The notes: generated by a model not told the origin, from the letters alone. Positions 45,685-59,672 are shown, counted from the first letter of the stretch. The stretch: 64,000 nt of DNA from Locusta migratoria (GCA_026315105.1 JAOYRU010000073.1:1-64000), one strand, 5' to 3'. A program made the numbers and translations.

Positions 45685-48272
45685 TACCTCTGGCGGGACT
45701 CGAACCGGCAATCCCCGGTTTAGGAGACCGATGCCTTATCCATTTTTTTTCTATGTCTAAAAACCTTGACAAAATATCACTCATTGTATGCAATCAATCT
45801 TCCAACATGTCTTCTTCAAACATATCCATGTCATCAAAGAAAATATTAGAGTCCATGTCCATAAAGTAATCATCTGTATCTTGGTATAAATCTAACTTTG
45901 ATTTTTTCTCATCATCATCAGAGTCTTCTCCAATAGCTGTCCACCATTTTCTCTTCACCCCCTCTCCAGAATATATGGCTGAGTCCAACAAATCTAAAGA
46001 CTCTGCTATCCTCTTATTGAATGTATCTTTTATCTGCACTTCAAACTCAGGATCCCGTACAATGTCGAACTTCTCACCAAATAAAAAAAAATGAGTATTC
46101 TTTCCCAATGCCTATTGAATCCCGTACATCTTCTAGATGTTTTATGCTCCCAGTTTTTAATTTTTTATCATGGTTGTGAGGCAATATTTTATACCCGTAC
46201 AGAAATCTTGATATGGTGTCTTCGATAGTCATTATTGGATCACCGCTCATGATAGGGATCCCGTTCAGCTTATAACAGCTGTTTTCTTCGTCATAGGCAA
46301 ATATTCCAGAGGACGCAAACAAATTAATGTCCCATTCCCCTACTCTAAATGTTGCAGAATGCGGTGAGGATGTTAGTGGGTCTGCATTCACAAAAACATA
46401 AAGGAAGGCCATGTACTCTGCATTCCATCTCCCTTCACTTATCACTTTGCTCATTATGTACCTTGCTGTTTTCGAGATTGACCTATATTGGGCATGGTGT
46501 CTTCTGAAAAAGTCATTTTTCCATGTAAAATTACCTTTCTTAATGACACTTTTTAACTCGTCTTTTCTCTCCAGAAAATAGTATATTCTTTGTCTCAACA
46601 TTCTCTCGAAATCAAAAAAGTTGAGCATTAAGGTGTTAGTACAAACAACAGATTAGGGCAATCTCTTTGTATCCTTTTCATTTATTTCATATTTAATTTG
46701 TAAACTGGTCCCTTCTGGCTGTATATTTAAGTTACCATCCAAATTTGCCCTTGTCTCATAAGTTCTTGTATATTCCGTGACTTTGGCAATCTCTGCTTTT
46801 CCCAGTCGGAAATCTGATTTTGGGTTCCTCAGCTTCTTTATGTATTCCTCCTCTTTTACACCTAATATCTCCCAAGGTCTCCTTTTTGTTCTCTCCTGGA
46901 TTTGCCTTTCCATTTCCGCAAGTTCAGATGCCCTTGTTCTCCCTCCTCCATGTCTAATGAATGCTGCAATTATCGATAACAGGTATGAGAAGCTTACATT
47001 ATTGATGAAGTTGCAAGTCATTCCTATGATCACGTCACCATCTCGTGTAAAGCTTCCTCTCATATCATCCATTATAAAGTTATATTGCTCTTCTCCTATT
47101 GTGTTTGTGAACTTGAGACCTACTGAATTTTCATACTCTTTCCTTATTGTGTTGAAAGGGTGAGCGCACAATGTTAATCCCTTATACTCAAATTCTGAGC
47201 AGATTGACATCCCCATAGCTGCTCCCAGCCACTTTATATACTTATTGGTTCTCCATATTTCCAACATACTTAAGAGAGGAGTCCCTTCGATTGTAGTCGA
47301 CGATATCACCTTTCTTATGTCATCCAAGCCATTATTATTTATCCTAGCTTGAAATATTAAGTTTTTTGTGAACATTTCCATTAGTTTGATGGAAGTAGAA
47401 GACGGTTTGTCCCCCAACATCTTCATATTTACTAAGTGAAGATTATCGTGGATGATTGCATGTTTCATAGGTATCATTCTGCCTGTCATATTGGAGGTTA
47501 TAGAAAGAGTTCTCAACCTTTTGTCCATGTAATTTAAAAGAATTCTTGTTTGAGTCGGCAATAGCATTTTGCTGTCTAATGTAAGGTCGATTATGTTTTT
47601 TATTTGAACCCTATACCTTGGTGATATTGTTTTATCTGGTATTGTCAAATGTGGAAATAATGCCTCTTTCACCAAAGGAACCCTTAAAGTGGGAGGGATA
47701 TCATATGGAGTCTCTCTAGTAGGAACAGTTTCCCTTTTCAACTCAGGTGGCCCGAAGCTAATTCTACTATGTTCCCAATCAATAGAGTAATACTCACTCA
47801 CTTGATGACTTGGTTCTCTCTGTAAAATGTTTATTACTGCTATTTCATGCTCTTGAGGTTTTTCAACCCTTGTGATCCACCAATCCAAAGCCTCCTTTTT
47901 ACATACGACTCTACCATGGTATCTTGTGTCTTTCTTTTGAGCCCGATTACTTTGTGCCATTAGGTGAGATGGGATTCCGAATTTCCTAGCCCTTTGATAA
48001 TGTATGGCCAAAGGGTATTTTGTACTCAAAACACTAATTGTGTTAGCAACTGGATTTGGACATTCCTTGTTTCTGGCATTATTCTCAAGCATTCTCATAT
48101 TTGATACGTTATAGTTCCGCAAGATACCCATACTTTGTTCTGAGAGGCCAAGAATCTTTTTTTACGTTAGATAATAGAATTTTCTTTCTAAGAATAGCTT
48201 CATTGTCTTCTGTGGGGGTCACTCATTTTCAAAAATCGGACTTGTTCCTACTATCCATTAGGCCACAGAGGC
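45685..48272 (-). pseudogene. tRNA-Arg(CCT) split by PB2, copy 13
   Basis: 5' part 48252-48272, 3' part 45685-45742. Confidence 0.88.
45794..48226 (-). pseudogene. PB2-like pseudogene, copy 13 (nonsense at codon 493)
   Basis: A T-to-A change on the plus strand near 46655 turns Lys493 into TAA. The N-terminal frame (46653-48131) is 492 codons, and an internal ATG opens a 184-codon frame (46074-46628). Other changes: Met43Ile, Glu67Lys, Ser246Thr, Asp406Glu, Glu601Asp, Gln616Glu, Val661Gly. C-terminal frame 45794-46108. Confidence 0.85.
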
Positions 48273-48286
48273 GGCGCAAAAATTGC

Positions 48287-48359
48287 CGTCCCTTGTGGGG
48301 ATCGAACCCACGACCTTTGGATTAGAAGTCCAACGCGCTATCCGCTGCGCCAAAGGGAT
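48287..48359 (-). tRNA. tRNA-Arg(TCT), copy 13, G1 to A
   Basis: Same acceptor-end mismatch and linked flank change as copy 12. Confidence 0.88.
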
Positions 48360-49196
48360 GGTGTGGTGCTGGTTTGTATCTATCTGAAGTGGTGAGGATG
48401 ATGTACGACGTTCTACGTATCTATGCTGATTATTCTTATTTTCTGCGTAGAAATTGATACTGTTTTGCACCAATTCAACGTGCGTTCTACATGTTTGGCA
48501 TATTTTGTTCGCCGTCTGATACAGTCATGAGGAAAGAAGCATAATTTACGCTATAAACATCTGTATGGTCGAATCGTTTTGTTTATAGCGAGCGCACGTA
48601 TTCTTAGCCCTGTGTTTATTGACGTAGATATTCGTTGCAGCAGGCTGACTGTTCGTGCTTCTTCCTGCACTGCTGTGAGATAGAGGCGAAGTTCATGTTT
48701 CAGAAGCAGTATCCACTCGCAATGTGGAGCACATTGTTTTGGAAGTACTGTAAGATCAGTCAGTCATCGTAGTGCTGATGGTAGCTGCGCTTGTTAGTCC
48801 CTCAAGAAACGATCTCAGTTCCACGGTGCACAATTGGCGCAAACAGAGCATTACTTGTATGGACAGTTCGAGGCAGGATACATTCCCCGCCATTGCTGTA
48901 ACGAGAGATTCAAATGTGATGTGACACACTTGGCTGCTGGATGGTGAATTGATTTGTTCTTCGAGGAGAAAAACTTGCCTAACGAGCAACCCTCAACAAG
49001 TAGCTTAAGAGATCATGTATGATTTTGCTACATTGGTGTATAATATCTTGAAGACGTTAAGTTTTCCACGAATGTAGTTGCATGTGTAACGTAAAGAAAG
49101 GCTTTGGATATAACTGTTTTTGTCATTTGAACACGGTAGCGGTCATACCATGTTCCAATGCCTTTGTTGCAGTTCGTACTCATTTTTAAAAACTGC
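48360..49196. other. Spacer, copy 13
   Basis: As copy 12; inverted repeat 48549-48590. Confidence 0.7.
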
Positions 49197-49269
49197 CGTC
49201 CCTTGTGGGGATCGAACCCACGACCTTTGGATTAGAAGTCCAACGCGCTCTCCTCTGCGCCAAAGGGAC
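49197..49269 (-). tRNA. tRNA-Arg(TCT)-like paralog, number 14
   Basis: Same as number 13, all stems paired. Confidence 0.88.
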
Positions 49270-49453
49270 GATTTATACTTCTCTCTCAGCTGATATGTTG
49301 GGACTCCTTTATAAAGAGGTTTTTCCCGAGCGTCAGCGAGCGTCAGTCGAGCTAAGTCGGCCAAGTCGGCTTAACACAGTAGAAACGTCATTATTTTTGT
49401 TTGTTTATTTCTGTGTGTAGTATGAATGATTTTGTACCATTGTGTAAAACGTG

Positions 49454-52047
49454 TACCTCTGGCGGGACTCGAACCGGCAATCCCCGGTTTAGGAGACCGA
49501 TGCCTTATCCATTTTTTTTCTATGTCTAAAAACCTTGACAAAATATCACTCATTGTATGCAATCAATCTTCCAACATGTCTTCTTCAAACATATCCATGT
49601 CATCAAAGAAAATATTAGTGTTCATGTCCATAAAGTAATCATCTGTATCTTGGTATAAATCTAACTTTGATTTTTTCTCATCATCATCAGAGTCTTCTCC
49701 AATAGCTGTCCACCATTTTCTCTTCACCCCCTCTCCAGAATATATGGCTGAGTCCAACAAATCTAAAGACTCTGCTATCCTCTTATTGAATGTATCTTTT
49801 ATCTGCACTTCAAACTCAGGATCCCGTACAATGTCGAACTTCTCACCAAATAAAAAAAAAAAAAAATGAGTATTCTTTCCCAATGCCTATTGAATCCCGT
49901 ACATCTTCTATATGTTTTATGCTCACAGTTTTTAATTTTTTATCATGGTTGTGAGGCAATATTTTATACCCGTACAGAAATCTTGATATGGTGTCTTCGA
50001 TAGTCATTATTGGATCACCGCTCATGATAGGGATCCCGTTCAGCTTATAACAGCTGTTTTCTTCGTCATAGGCAAATATTCCAGAGGACGCAAACAAATT
50101 AATTTCCCATTCCCCTACTCTAAATGTTGCAGAATGCGGTGAGGATGTTAGTGGGTCTGCATTCACAAAAACATAAAGGAAGGCCATGTACTCTGCATTC
50201 CATCTCCCTTCACTTATCACTTTGCTCATTATGTACCTTGCTGTTTTCGAGATTGACCTATATTGGGCATGGTGTCTTCTGAAAAAGTCATTTTTCCATG
50301 TAAAATTACCTTTCTTAATGACACTTTTTAACTCGTCTTTTCTCTCCAGAAAATAGTATATTCTTTGTCTCAACATTCTCTCGAAATCAAAAAAGTTGAG
50401 CATTAAGGCGTTAGTACAAACAACAGATTTGGACAATCTCTTTGTATCCTTTTCATTTATTTCATATTTAATTTGTAAACTGGTCCCTTCTGGCTGTATA
50501 TTTAAGTTACCATCCAAATTTGCCCTTGTCTCATAAGTTCTTGTATATTCCGTGACTTTGGCAATCTCTGCTTTTCCCAGTCGGAAATCTGATTTTGGGT
50601 TCCTCAGCTTCTTTATGTATTCCTCCTCTTTTACACCTAATATCTCCCAAGGTCTCCTTTTTGTTCTCTCCTGGATTTGCCTTTCCATATCCGCAAGTTC
50701 AGATGCCCTTGTTCTCCCTCCTCCATGTCTAATGAATGCTGCAATTATCGATAACAGGTATGAGAAGCTTACATTATTGATGAAGTTGCAAGTCATTCCT
50801 ATGATCACGTCACCATCTCGTGTAAAGCTTCCTCTCATATCATCCATTATAAAGTTATATTGCTCTTCTCCTATTGTGTTTGTGAACTTGAGACCTACTG
50901 AATTTTCATACTCTTTCCTTATTGTGTTGAAAGGGTGAGCGCACAATGTTAATCCCTTATACTCAAATTCTAAGCAGATTGACATCCCCATAGCTGCTCC
51001 CAGCCACTTTATATACTTATTGGTTCTCCATATTTCCAACATACTTAAGAGAGGAGTCCCTTCGATTGTAGTCGACGATATCACCTTTCTTATGTCATCC
51101 AAGCCATTATTATTTATCCTAGCTTGAAATATTAAGTTTTTTGTGAACATTTCCATTAGTTTGATTGAAGTAGAAGACGGTTTGTCCCCCAACATCTTCA
51201 TATTTACTAAGTGAAGATTATCGTGGATGATTGCATGTTTCATAGGTATCATTCTGCCTGTCATATTGGAGGTTATAGAAAGAGTTCTCAACCTTTTGTC
51301 CATGTAATTTAAAAGAATTCTTGTTTGAGTCGGCAATAGCATTTTGCTGTCTAATGTAAGGTCGATTATGTTTTTTATTTGAACCCTATACCTTGGTGAT
51401 ATTGTTTTATCTGGTATTGTCAAATGTGGAAATAATGCCTCTTTCACCAAAGGAACCCTTAAAGTGGGAGGGATATCATATGGAGTCTCTCTAGTAGGAA
51501 CAGTTTCCCTTTTCAACTCAGGTGGCCCGAAGCTAATTCTACTATGTTCCCAATCAATAGAGTAATACTCACTCACTTGATGACTTGGTTCTCTCTGTAA
51601 AATGTTTATTACTGCTATTTCATGCTCTTGAGGTTTTTCAACCCTTGTGATCCACCAATCCAAAGCCTCCTTTTTACATACGACTCTACCATGGTATCTT
51701 GTGTCTTCCTTTTGAGCCCGATTACTTTGTGCCATTAGGTGAGATGGGATTCCGAATTTCCTAGCCCTTTGATAATGTATGGCCAAAGGGTATTTTGTAC
51801 TCAAAACACTAATTGTGTTAGCAACTGGATTTGGACATTCCTTGTTTCTGGCATTATTCTCAAGCATTCTCATATTTGATACGTTATAGTTCCGCAAGAT
51901 ACCCATACTTTGTTCTGAGAGGCCAAGAATCTTTTTTTACGTTAGATAATAGAATTTTCTTTCTAAGAATAGCTTCATTGTCTTCTGTGGGGGTCACTCA
52001 TTTTCAAAAATCGGACTTGTTCCTACTATCCATTAGGCCACAGAGGC
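49454..52047 (-). pseudogene. tRNA-Arg(CCT) split by PB2, copy 14
   Basis: 5' part 52027-52047, 3' part 49454-49511. Confidence 0.88.
49563..52001 (-). pseudogene. PB2-like pseudogene, copy 14 (15-base homopolymer)
   Basis: The homopolymer at 49852-49866 is 15 long, six more than usual. The frame relation is unchanged and both frames gain two codons (main 49843-51906, 687 codons; C-terminal 49563-49883, 106 codons). Changes from copy 1: Met43Ile, Ser246Thr, Ser312Leu, Pro492Ser, Gln616Glu, Leu666Ile, and Asp-Ser to Asn-Thr in the acidic tail. Confidence 0.85.
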
Positions 52048-52061
52048 GGCGCAAAAATTGC

Positions 52062-52134
52062 CGTCCCTTGTGGGGATCGAACCCACGACCTTTGGATTAG
52101 AAGTCCAACGCGCTATCCGCTGCGCCAAAGGGAT
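52062..52134 (-). tRNA. tRNA-Arg(TCT), copy 14, G1 to A
   Basis: Same acceptor-end mismatch and linked flank change as copy 12. Confidence 0.88.
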
Positions 52135-52971
52135 GGTGTGGTGCTGGTTTGTATCTATCTGAAGTGGTGAGGATGATGTACGACGTTCTACGTATCTATG
52201 CTGATTATTCTTATTTTCTGCGTAGAAATTGATACTGTTTTGCACCAATTCAACGTGCGTTCTACATGTTTGGCATATTTTGTTCGCCGTCTGATACAGT
52301 CATGAGGAAAGAAGCATAATTTACGCTATAAACATCTGTATGGTCGAATCGTTTTGTTTATAGCGAGCGCACGTATTCTTAGCCCTGTGTTTATTGACGT
52401 AGATATTCGTTGCAGCAGGCTGACTGTTCGTGCTTCTTCTTGCACTGCTGTGAGATAGAGGCGAAGTTCATGTTTCAGAAGCAGTATCCACTCGCAATGT
52501 GGAGCACATTGTTTTGGAAGTACTGTAAGATCAGTCAGTCATCGTAGTGCTGATGGTAGCTGCGCTTGTTAGTCCCTCAAGAAACGATCTCAGTTCCACG
52601 GTGCACAATTGGCGCAAACAGAGCATTACTTGTATGGACAGTTCGAGGCAGGATACATTCCCCGCCATTGCTGTAACGAGAGATTCAAATGTGATGTGAC
52701 ACACTTGGCTGCTGGATGGTGAATTGATTTGTTCTTCGAGGAGAAAAACTTGCCTAACGAGCAACCCTCAACAAGTAGCTTAAGAGATCATGTATGATTT
52801 TGCTACATTGGTGTATAATATCTTGAAGACGTTAAGTTTTCCACGAATGTAGTTGCATGTGTAACGTAAAGAAAGGCTTTGGATATAACTGTTTTTGTCA
52901 TTTGAACACGGTAGCGGTCATACCATGTTCCAAAGCCTTTGTTGCAGTTCGTACTCATTTTTAAAAACTGC
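52135..52971. other. Spacer, copy 14
   Basis: As copy 12; inverted repeat 52324-52365. Confidence 0.7.
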
Positions 52972-53044
52972 CGTCCCTTGTGGGGACCGAACCCACGACC
53001 TTTGGATTAGAAGTCCAACGCGCTCTCCTCTGCGCCAAAGGGAC
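52972..53044 (-). tRNA. tRNA-Arg(TCT)-like paralog, number 15, B-box change
   Basis: Stems pair, but the T-loop reads TTCGGTC; the change hits a conserved A of the loop and of the B box, which could lower transcription. Confidence 0.78.
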
Positions 53045-53228
53045 GATTTATACTTCTCTCTCAGCTGATATGTTGGGACTCCTTTATAAAGAGGTTTTTC
53101 CCGAGCGTCAGCGAGCGTCAGTCGAGCTAAGTCGGCCAAGTCGGATTAACACAGTAGAAACGTTATTATTTTTGTTTGTTTATTTCTGTGTGTAGTATGA
53201 ATGATTTTGTACCATTGTGTAAAACGTG

Positions 53229-55816
53229 TACCTCTGGCGGGACTCGAACCGGCAATCCCCGGTTTAGGAGACCGATGCCTTATCCATTTTTTTTCTATGT
53301 CTAAAAACCTTGACAAAATATCACTCATTGTATGCAATCAATCTTCCAACATGTCTTCTTCAAACATATCCATGTCATCAAAGAAAATATTAGAGTCCAT
53401 GTCCATAAAGTAATCATCTGTATCTTGGTATAAATCTAACTTTGATTTTTTCTCATCATCATCAGAGTCTTCTCCAATAGCTGTCCACCATTTTCTCTTC
53501 ACCCCCTCTCCAGAATATATGGCTGAGTCCAACAAATCTAAAGACTCTGCTATCCTCTTATTGAATGTATCTTTTATCTGCACTTCAAACTCAGGATCCC
53601 GTACAATGTCGAACTTCTCACCAAATAAAAAAAAATGAGTATTCTTTCCCAATGCCTATTGAATCCCGTACATCTTCTAGATGTTTTATGCTCACAGTTT
53701 TTAATTTTTTATCATGGTTGTGAGGCAATATTTTATACCCGTACAGAAATCTTGATATGGTGTCTTCCATAGTCATTATTGGATCACCGCTCATGATAGG
53801 GATCCCGTTCAGCTTATAACAGCTGATTTGTTCGTCATAGGCAAATATTCCAGAGGACGCAAACAAATTAATTTCCCATTCCCCTACTCTAAATGTTGCA
53901 GAATGCGGTGAGGATGTTAGTGGGTCTGCATTCACAAAAACATAAAGGAAGGCCATGTACTCTGCATTCCATCTCCCTTCACTTATCACTTTGCTCATTA
54001 TGTACCTTGCTGTTTTCGAGATTGACCTATATTGGGCATGGTGTCTTCTGAAAAAGTCATTTTTCCATGTAAAATTACCTTTCTTAATGACACTTTTTAA
54101 CTCGTCTTTTCTCTCCAGAAAATAGTATATTCTTTGTCTCAACATTCTCTCGAAATCAAAAAAGTTGAGCATTAAGGCGTTAGTACAAACAACAGATTTG
54201 GGCAATCTCTTTGTATCCTTTTCATTTATTTCATATTTAATTTGTAAACTGGTCCCTTCTGGCTGTATATTTAAGTTACCATCCAAATTTGCCCTTGTCT
54301 CATAAGTTCTTGTATATTCCGTGACTTTGGCAATCTCTGCTTTTCCCAGTCGGAAATCTGATTTTGGGTTCCTCAGCTTCTTTATGTATTCCTCCTCTTT
54401 TACACCTAATATCTCCCAAGGTCTCCTTTTTGTTCTCACCTGGATTTGCCTTTCCATATCCGCAAGTTCAGATGCCCTTGTTCTCCCTCCTCCATGTCTA
54501 ATGAATGCTGCAATTATCGATAACAGGTATGAGAAGCTTACATTATTGATGAAGTTGCAAGTCATTCCTATGATCACGTCACCATCTCGTGTAAAGCCTC
54601 CTCTCATATCATCCATTATAAAGTTATATTGCTCTTCTCCTATTGTGTTTGTGAACTTGAGACCTACTGAATTTTCATACTCTTTCCTTATTGTGTTGAA
54701 AGGGTGAGCGCACAATGTTAATCCCTTATACTCAAATTCTGAGCAGATTGACATCCCCATAGCTGCTCCCAGCCACTTTATATACTTATTGGTTCTCCAT
54801 ATTTCCAACATACTTAAGAGAGGAGTCCCTTCGATTGTAGTCGACGATATCACCTTTCTTATGTCATCCAAGCCATTATTATTTATCCTAGCTTGAAATA
54901 TTAAGTTTTTTGTGAACATTTCCATTAGTTTGATTGAAGTAGAAGACGGTTTGTCCCCCAACATCCTCATGTTTACTAAGTGAAGATTATCGTGGATGAT
55001 TGCATGTTTCATAGGTATCATTCTGCCTGTCATATTGGAGGTTATAGAAAGAGTTCTCAACCTTTTGTCCATGTAATTTAAAAGAATTCTTGTTTGAGTC
55101 GGCAATAGCATTTTGCTGTCTAATGTAAGGTCGATTATGTTTTTTATTTGAACCCTATACCTTGGTGATATTGTTTTATCTGGTATTGTCAAATGTGGAA
55201 ATAATGCCTCTTTCACCAAAGGAACCCTTAAAGTGGGAGGGATATCATATGGAGTCTCTCTAGTAGGAACAGTTTCCCTTTTCAACTCAGGTGGCCCGAA
55301 GCTAATCCTACTATGTTCCCAATCAATAGAGTAATACTCACTCACTTGATGACTTGGTTCTCTCTGTAAAATGTTTATTACTGCTATTTCATGCTCTTGA
55401 GGTTTTTCAACCCTTGTGATCCACCAATCCAAAGCCTCCTTTTTACATACGACTCTACCATGGTATCTTGTGTCTTCCTTTTGAGCCCGATTACTTTGTG
55501 CCATTAGGTGAGATGGGATTCCGAATTTCCTAGCCCTTTGATAATGTATGGCCAAAGGGTATTTTGTACTCAAAACACTAATTGTGTTAGCAACTGGATT
55601 TGGACATTCCTTGTTTCTGGCATTATTCTCAAGCATTCTCATATTTGATACGTTATAGTTCCGCAAGATACCCATACTTTGTTCTGAGAGGCCAAGAATC
55701 TTTTTTTACGTTAGATAATAGAATTTTCTTTCTAAGAATAGCTTCATTGTCTTCTGTGGGGGTCACTCATTTTCAAAAATCGGACTTGTTCCTACTATCC
55801 ATTAGGCCACAGAGGC
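53229..55816 (-). pseudogene. tRNA-Arg(CCT) split by PB2, copy 15
   Basis: 5' part 55796-55816, 3' part 53229-53286. Confidence 0.88.
53338..55770 (-). pseudogene. PB2-like pseudogene, copy 15
   Basis: Open main frame 53618-55675 with Met43Ile, Lys237Arg, Ser246Thr, Ser360Gly, Glu413Val, Asn617Ile and Ile636Met against copy 1. C-terminal frame 53338-53652. Confidence 0.85.
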
Positions 55817-55830
55817 GGCGCAAAAATTGC

Positions 55831-55903
55831 CGTCCCTTGTGGGGATCGAACCCACGACCTTTGGATTAGAAGTCCAACGCGCTATCCGCTGCGCCAAAGG
55901 GAT
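55831..55903 (-). tRNA. tRNA-Arg(TCT), copy 15, G1 to A
   Basis: Same acceptor-end mismatch and linked flank change as copy 12. Confidence 0.88.
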
Positions 55904-56740
55904 GGTGTGGTGCTGGTTTGTATCTATCTGAAGTGGTGAGGATGATGTACGACGTTCTACGTATCTATGCTGATTATTCTTATTTTCTGCGTAGAAATTG
56001 ATACTGTTTTGCACCAATTCAACGTGCGTTCTACATGTTTGGCATATTTTGTTCGCCGTCTGATACAGTCATGAGGAAAGAAGCATAATTTACGCTATAA
56101 ACATCTGTATGGTCGAATCGTTTTGTTTATAGCGAGCGCACGTATTCTTAGCCCTGTGTTTATTGACGTAGATATTCGTTGCAGCAGGCTGACTGTTCGT
56201 GCTTCTTCCTGCACTGCTGTGAGATAGAGGCGAAGTTCATGTTTCAGAAGCAGTATCCACTCGCAATGTGGAGCACATTGTTTTGGAAGTACTGTAAGAT
56301 CAGTCAGTCATCGTAGTGCTGATGGTAGCTGCGCTTGTTAGTCCCTCAAGAAACGATCTCAGTTCCACGGTGCACAATTGGCGCAAACAGAGCATTACTT
56401 GTATGGACAGTTCGAGGCAGGATACATTCCCCGCCATTGCTGTAACGAGAGATTCAAATGTGATGTGACACACTTGGCTGCTGGATGGTGAATTGATTTG
56501 TTCTTCGAGGAGAAAAACTTGCCTAACGAGCAACCCTCAACAAGTAGCTTAAGAGATCATGTATGATTTTGCTACATTGGTGTATAATATCTTGAAGACG
56601 TTAAGTTTTCCACGAATGTAGTTGCATGTGTAACGTAAAGAAAGGCTTTGGATATAACTGTTTTTGTCATTTGAACACGGTAGCGGTCATACCATGTTCC
56701 AAAGCCTTTGTTGCAGGTCGTACTCATTTTTAAAAACTGC
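55904..56740. other. Spacer, copy 15
   Basis: As copy 12; inverted repeat 56093-56134. Confidence 0.7.
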
Positions 56741-56813
56741 CGTCCCTTGTGGGGTTCGAACCCACGACCTTTGGATTAGAAGTCCAACGCGCTATCCTCT
56801 GCGCCAAAGGGAC
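56741..56813 (-). tRNA. tRNA-Arg(TCT)-like paralog, number 16
   Basis: All stems pair. The T-loop reads TTCGAAC and the D-loop AGAGGATA, as in numbers 11-12. Confidence 0.88.
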
Positions 56814-56997
56814 GATTTATACTTCTCTCTCAGCTGATATGTTGGGACTCCTTTATAAAGAGGTTTTTCCCGAGCGTCAGCGAGCGTCAGTCGAGCTAAG
56901 TCGGCCAAGTCGGCTTAACACAGTAGAAACGTCATTATTTTTGTTTGTTTATTTCTGTGTGTAGTATGAATGATTTTGTACCATTGTGTAAAACGTG

Positions 56998-59585
56998 TAC
57001 CTCTGGCGGGACTCGAACCGGCAATCCCCGGTTTAGGAGACCGATGCCTTATCCATTTTTTTTCTATGTCTAAAAACCTTGACAAAATATCACTCATTGT
57101 ATGCAATCAATCTTCCAACATGTCTTCTTCAAACATATCCATGTCATCAAAGAAAATATTAGAGTCCATGTCCATAAAGTAATCATCTGTATCTTGGTAT
57201 AAATCTAACTTTGATTTTTTCTCATCATCATCAGAGTCTTCTCCAATAGCTGTCCACCATTTTCTCTTCACCCCCTCTCCAGAATATATGGCTGAGTCCA
57301 ACAAATCTAAAGACTCTGCTATCCTCTTATTGAATGTATCTTTTATCTGCACTTCAAACTCAGGATCCCGTACAATGTCGAACTTCTCACCAAATAAAAA
57401 AAAATGAGTATTCTTTCCCAATGCCTATTGAATCCCGTACATCTTCTAGATGTTTTATGCTCACAGTTTTTAATTTTTTATCATGGTTGTGAGGCAATAT
57501 TTTATACCCGTACAGAAATCTTGATATGGTGTCTTCGATAGTCATTATTGGATCACCGCTCATGATAGGGATCCCGTTCAGCTTATAACAGCTGTTTTCT
57601 TCGTCATAGGCAAATATTCCAGAGGACGCAAACAAATTAATGTCCCATTCCCCTACTCTAAATGTTGCAGAATGCGGTGAGGATGTTAGTGGGTCTGCAT
57701 TCACAAAAACATAAAGGAAGGCCATGTACTCTGCATTCCATCTCCCTTCACATATCACTTTGCTCATTATGTACCTTGCTGTTTTCGAGATTGACCTATA
57801 TTGGGCATGGTGTCTTCTGAAAAAGTCATTTTTCCATGTAAAATTACCTTTCTTAATGACACTTTTTAACTCGTCTTTTCTCTCCAGAAAATAGTATATT
57901 CTTTGTCTCAACATTCTCTCGAAATCAAAAAAGTTGAGCATTAAGGTGTTAGTACAAACAACAGATTTGGGCAATCTCTTTGTATCCTTTTCATTTATTT
58001 CATATTTAATTTGTAAACTGGTCCCTTCTGGCTGTATATTTAAGTTACCATCCAAATTTGCCCTTGTCTCATAAGTTCTTGTATATTCCGTGACTTTGGC
58101 AATCTCTGCTTTTCCCAGTCGGAAATCTGATTTTGGGTTCCTCAGCTTCTTTATGTATTCCTCCTCTTTTACACCTAATATCTCCCAAGGTCTCCTTTTT
58201 GTTCTCTCCTGGATTTGCCTTTCCATTTCCGCAAGTTCAGATGCCCTTGTTCTCCCTCCTCCATGTCTAATGAATGCTGCAATTATCGATAACAGGTATG
58301 AGAAGCTTACATTATTGATGAAGTTGCAAGTCATTCCTATTATCACGTCACCATCTCGTGTAAAGCTTCCTCTCATATCATCCATTATAAAGTTATATTG
58401 CTCTTCTCCTATTGTGTTTGTGAACTTGAGACCTACTGAATTTTCATACTCTTTCCTTATTGTGTTGAAAGGGTGAGCGCACAATGTTAATCCCTTATAC
58501 TCAAATTCTGAGCAGATTGACATCCCCATAGCTGCTCCCAGCCACTTTATATACTTATTGGTTCTCCATATTTCCAACATACTTAAGAGAGGAGTCCCTT
58601 CGATTGTAGTCGACGATATCACCTTTCTTATGTCATCCAAGCCATTATTATTTATCCTAGCTTGAAATATTAAGTTTTTTGTGAACATTTCCATTAGTTT
58701 GATTGAAGTAGAAGACGGTTTGTCCCCCAACATCTTCATATTTACTAAGTGAAGATTATCGTGGATGATTGCATGTTTCATAGGTATCATTCTGCCTGTC
58801 ATATTGGAGGTTATAGAAAGAGTTCTCAACCTTTTGTCCATGGAATTTAAAAGAATTCTTGTTTGAGTCGGCAATAGCATTTTGCTGTCTAATGTAAGGT
58901 CGATTATGTTTTTTATTTGAACCCTATACCTTGGTGATATTGTTTTATCTGGTATTGTCAAATGTGGAAATAATGCCTCTTTCACCAAAGGAACCCTTAA
59001 AGTGGGAGGGATATCATATGGAGTCTCTCTAGTAGGAACAGTTTCCCTTTTCAACTCAGGTGGCCCGAAGCTAATCCTACTATGTTCCCAATCAATAGAG
59101 TAATACTCACTCACTTGATGACTTGGTTCTCTCTGTAAAATGTTTATTACTGCTATTTCATGCTCTTGAGGTTTTTCAACCCTTGTGATCCACCAATCCA
59201 AAGCCTCCTTTTTACATACGACTCTACCATGGTATCTTGTGTCTTCCTTTTGAGCCCGATTACTTTGTGCCATTAGGTGAGATGGGATTCCGAATTTCCT
59301 AGCCCTTTGATAATGTATGGCCAAAGGGTATTTTGTACTCAAAACACTAATTGTGTTAGCAACTGGATTTGGACATTCCTTGTTTCTGGCATTATTCTCA
59401 AGCATTCTCATATTTGATACGTTATAGTTCCGCAAGATACCCATACTTTGTTCTGAGAGGCCAAGAATCTTTTTTTACGTTAGATAATAGAATTTTCTTT
59501 CTAAGAATAGCTTCATTGTCTTCTGTGGGGGTCACTCATTTTCAAAAATCGGACTTGTTCCTACTATCCATTAGGCCACAGAGGC
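56998..59585 (-). pseudogene. tRNA-Arg(CCT) split by PB2, copy 16
   Basis: 5' part 59565-59585, 3' part 56998-57055. Confidence 0.88.
57107..59539 (-). pseudogene. PB2-like pseudogene, copy 16
   Basis: Open main frame 57387-59444. It carries Met43Ile, Tyr201Ser, Ser246Thr, Asp406Glu, Ala500Thr, Ser565Cys, Glu601Asp and Gln616Glu. Glu601Asp is shared only with copy 13, three units away. C-terminal frame 57107-57421. Confidence 0.85.
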
Positions 59586-59599
59586 GGCGCAAAAATTGC

Positions 59600-59672
59600 C
59601 GTCCCTTGTGGGGATCGAACCCACGACCTTTGGATTAGAAGTCCAACGCGCTATCCGCTGCGCCAAAGGGAT
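59600..59672 (-). tRNA. tRNA-Arg(TCT), copy 16, G1 to A
   Basis: Same acceptor-end mismatch and linked flank change as copy 12. Confidence 0.88.
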
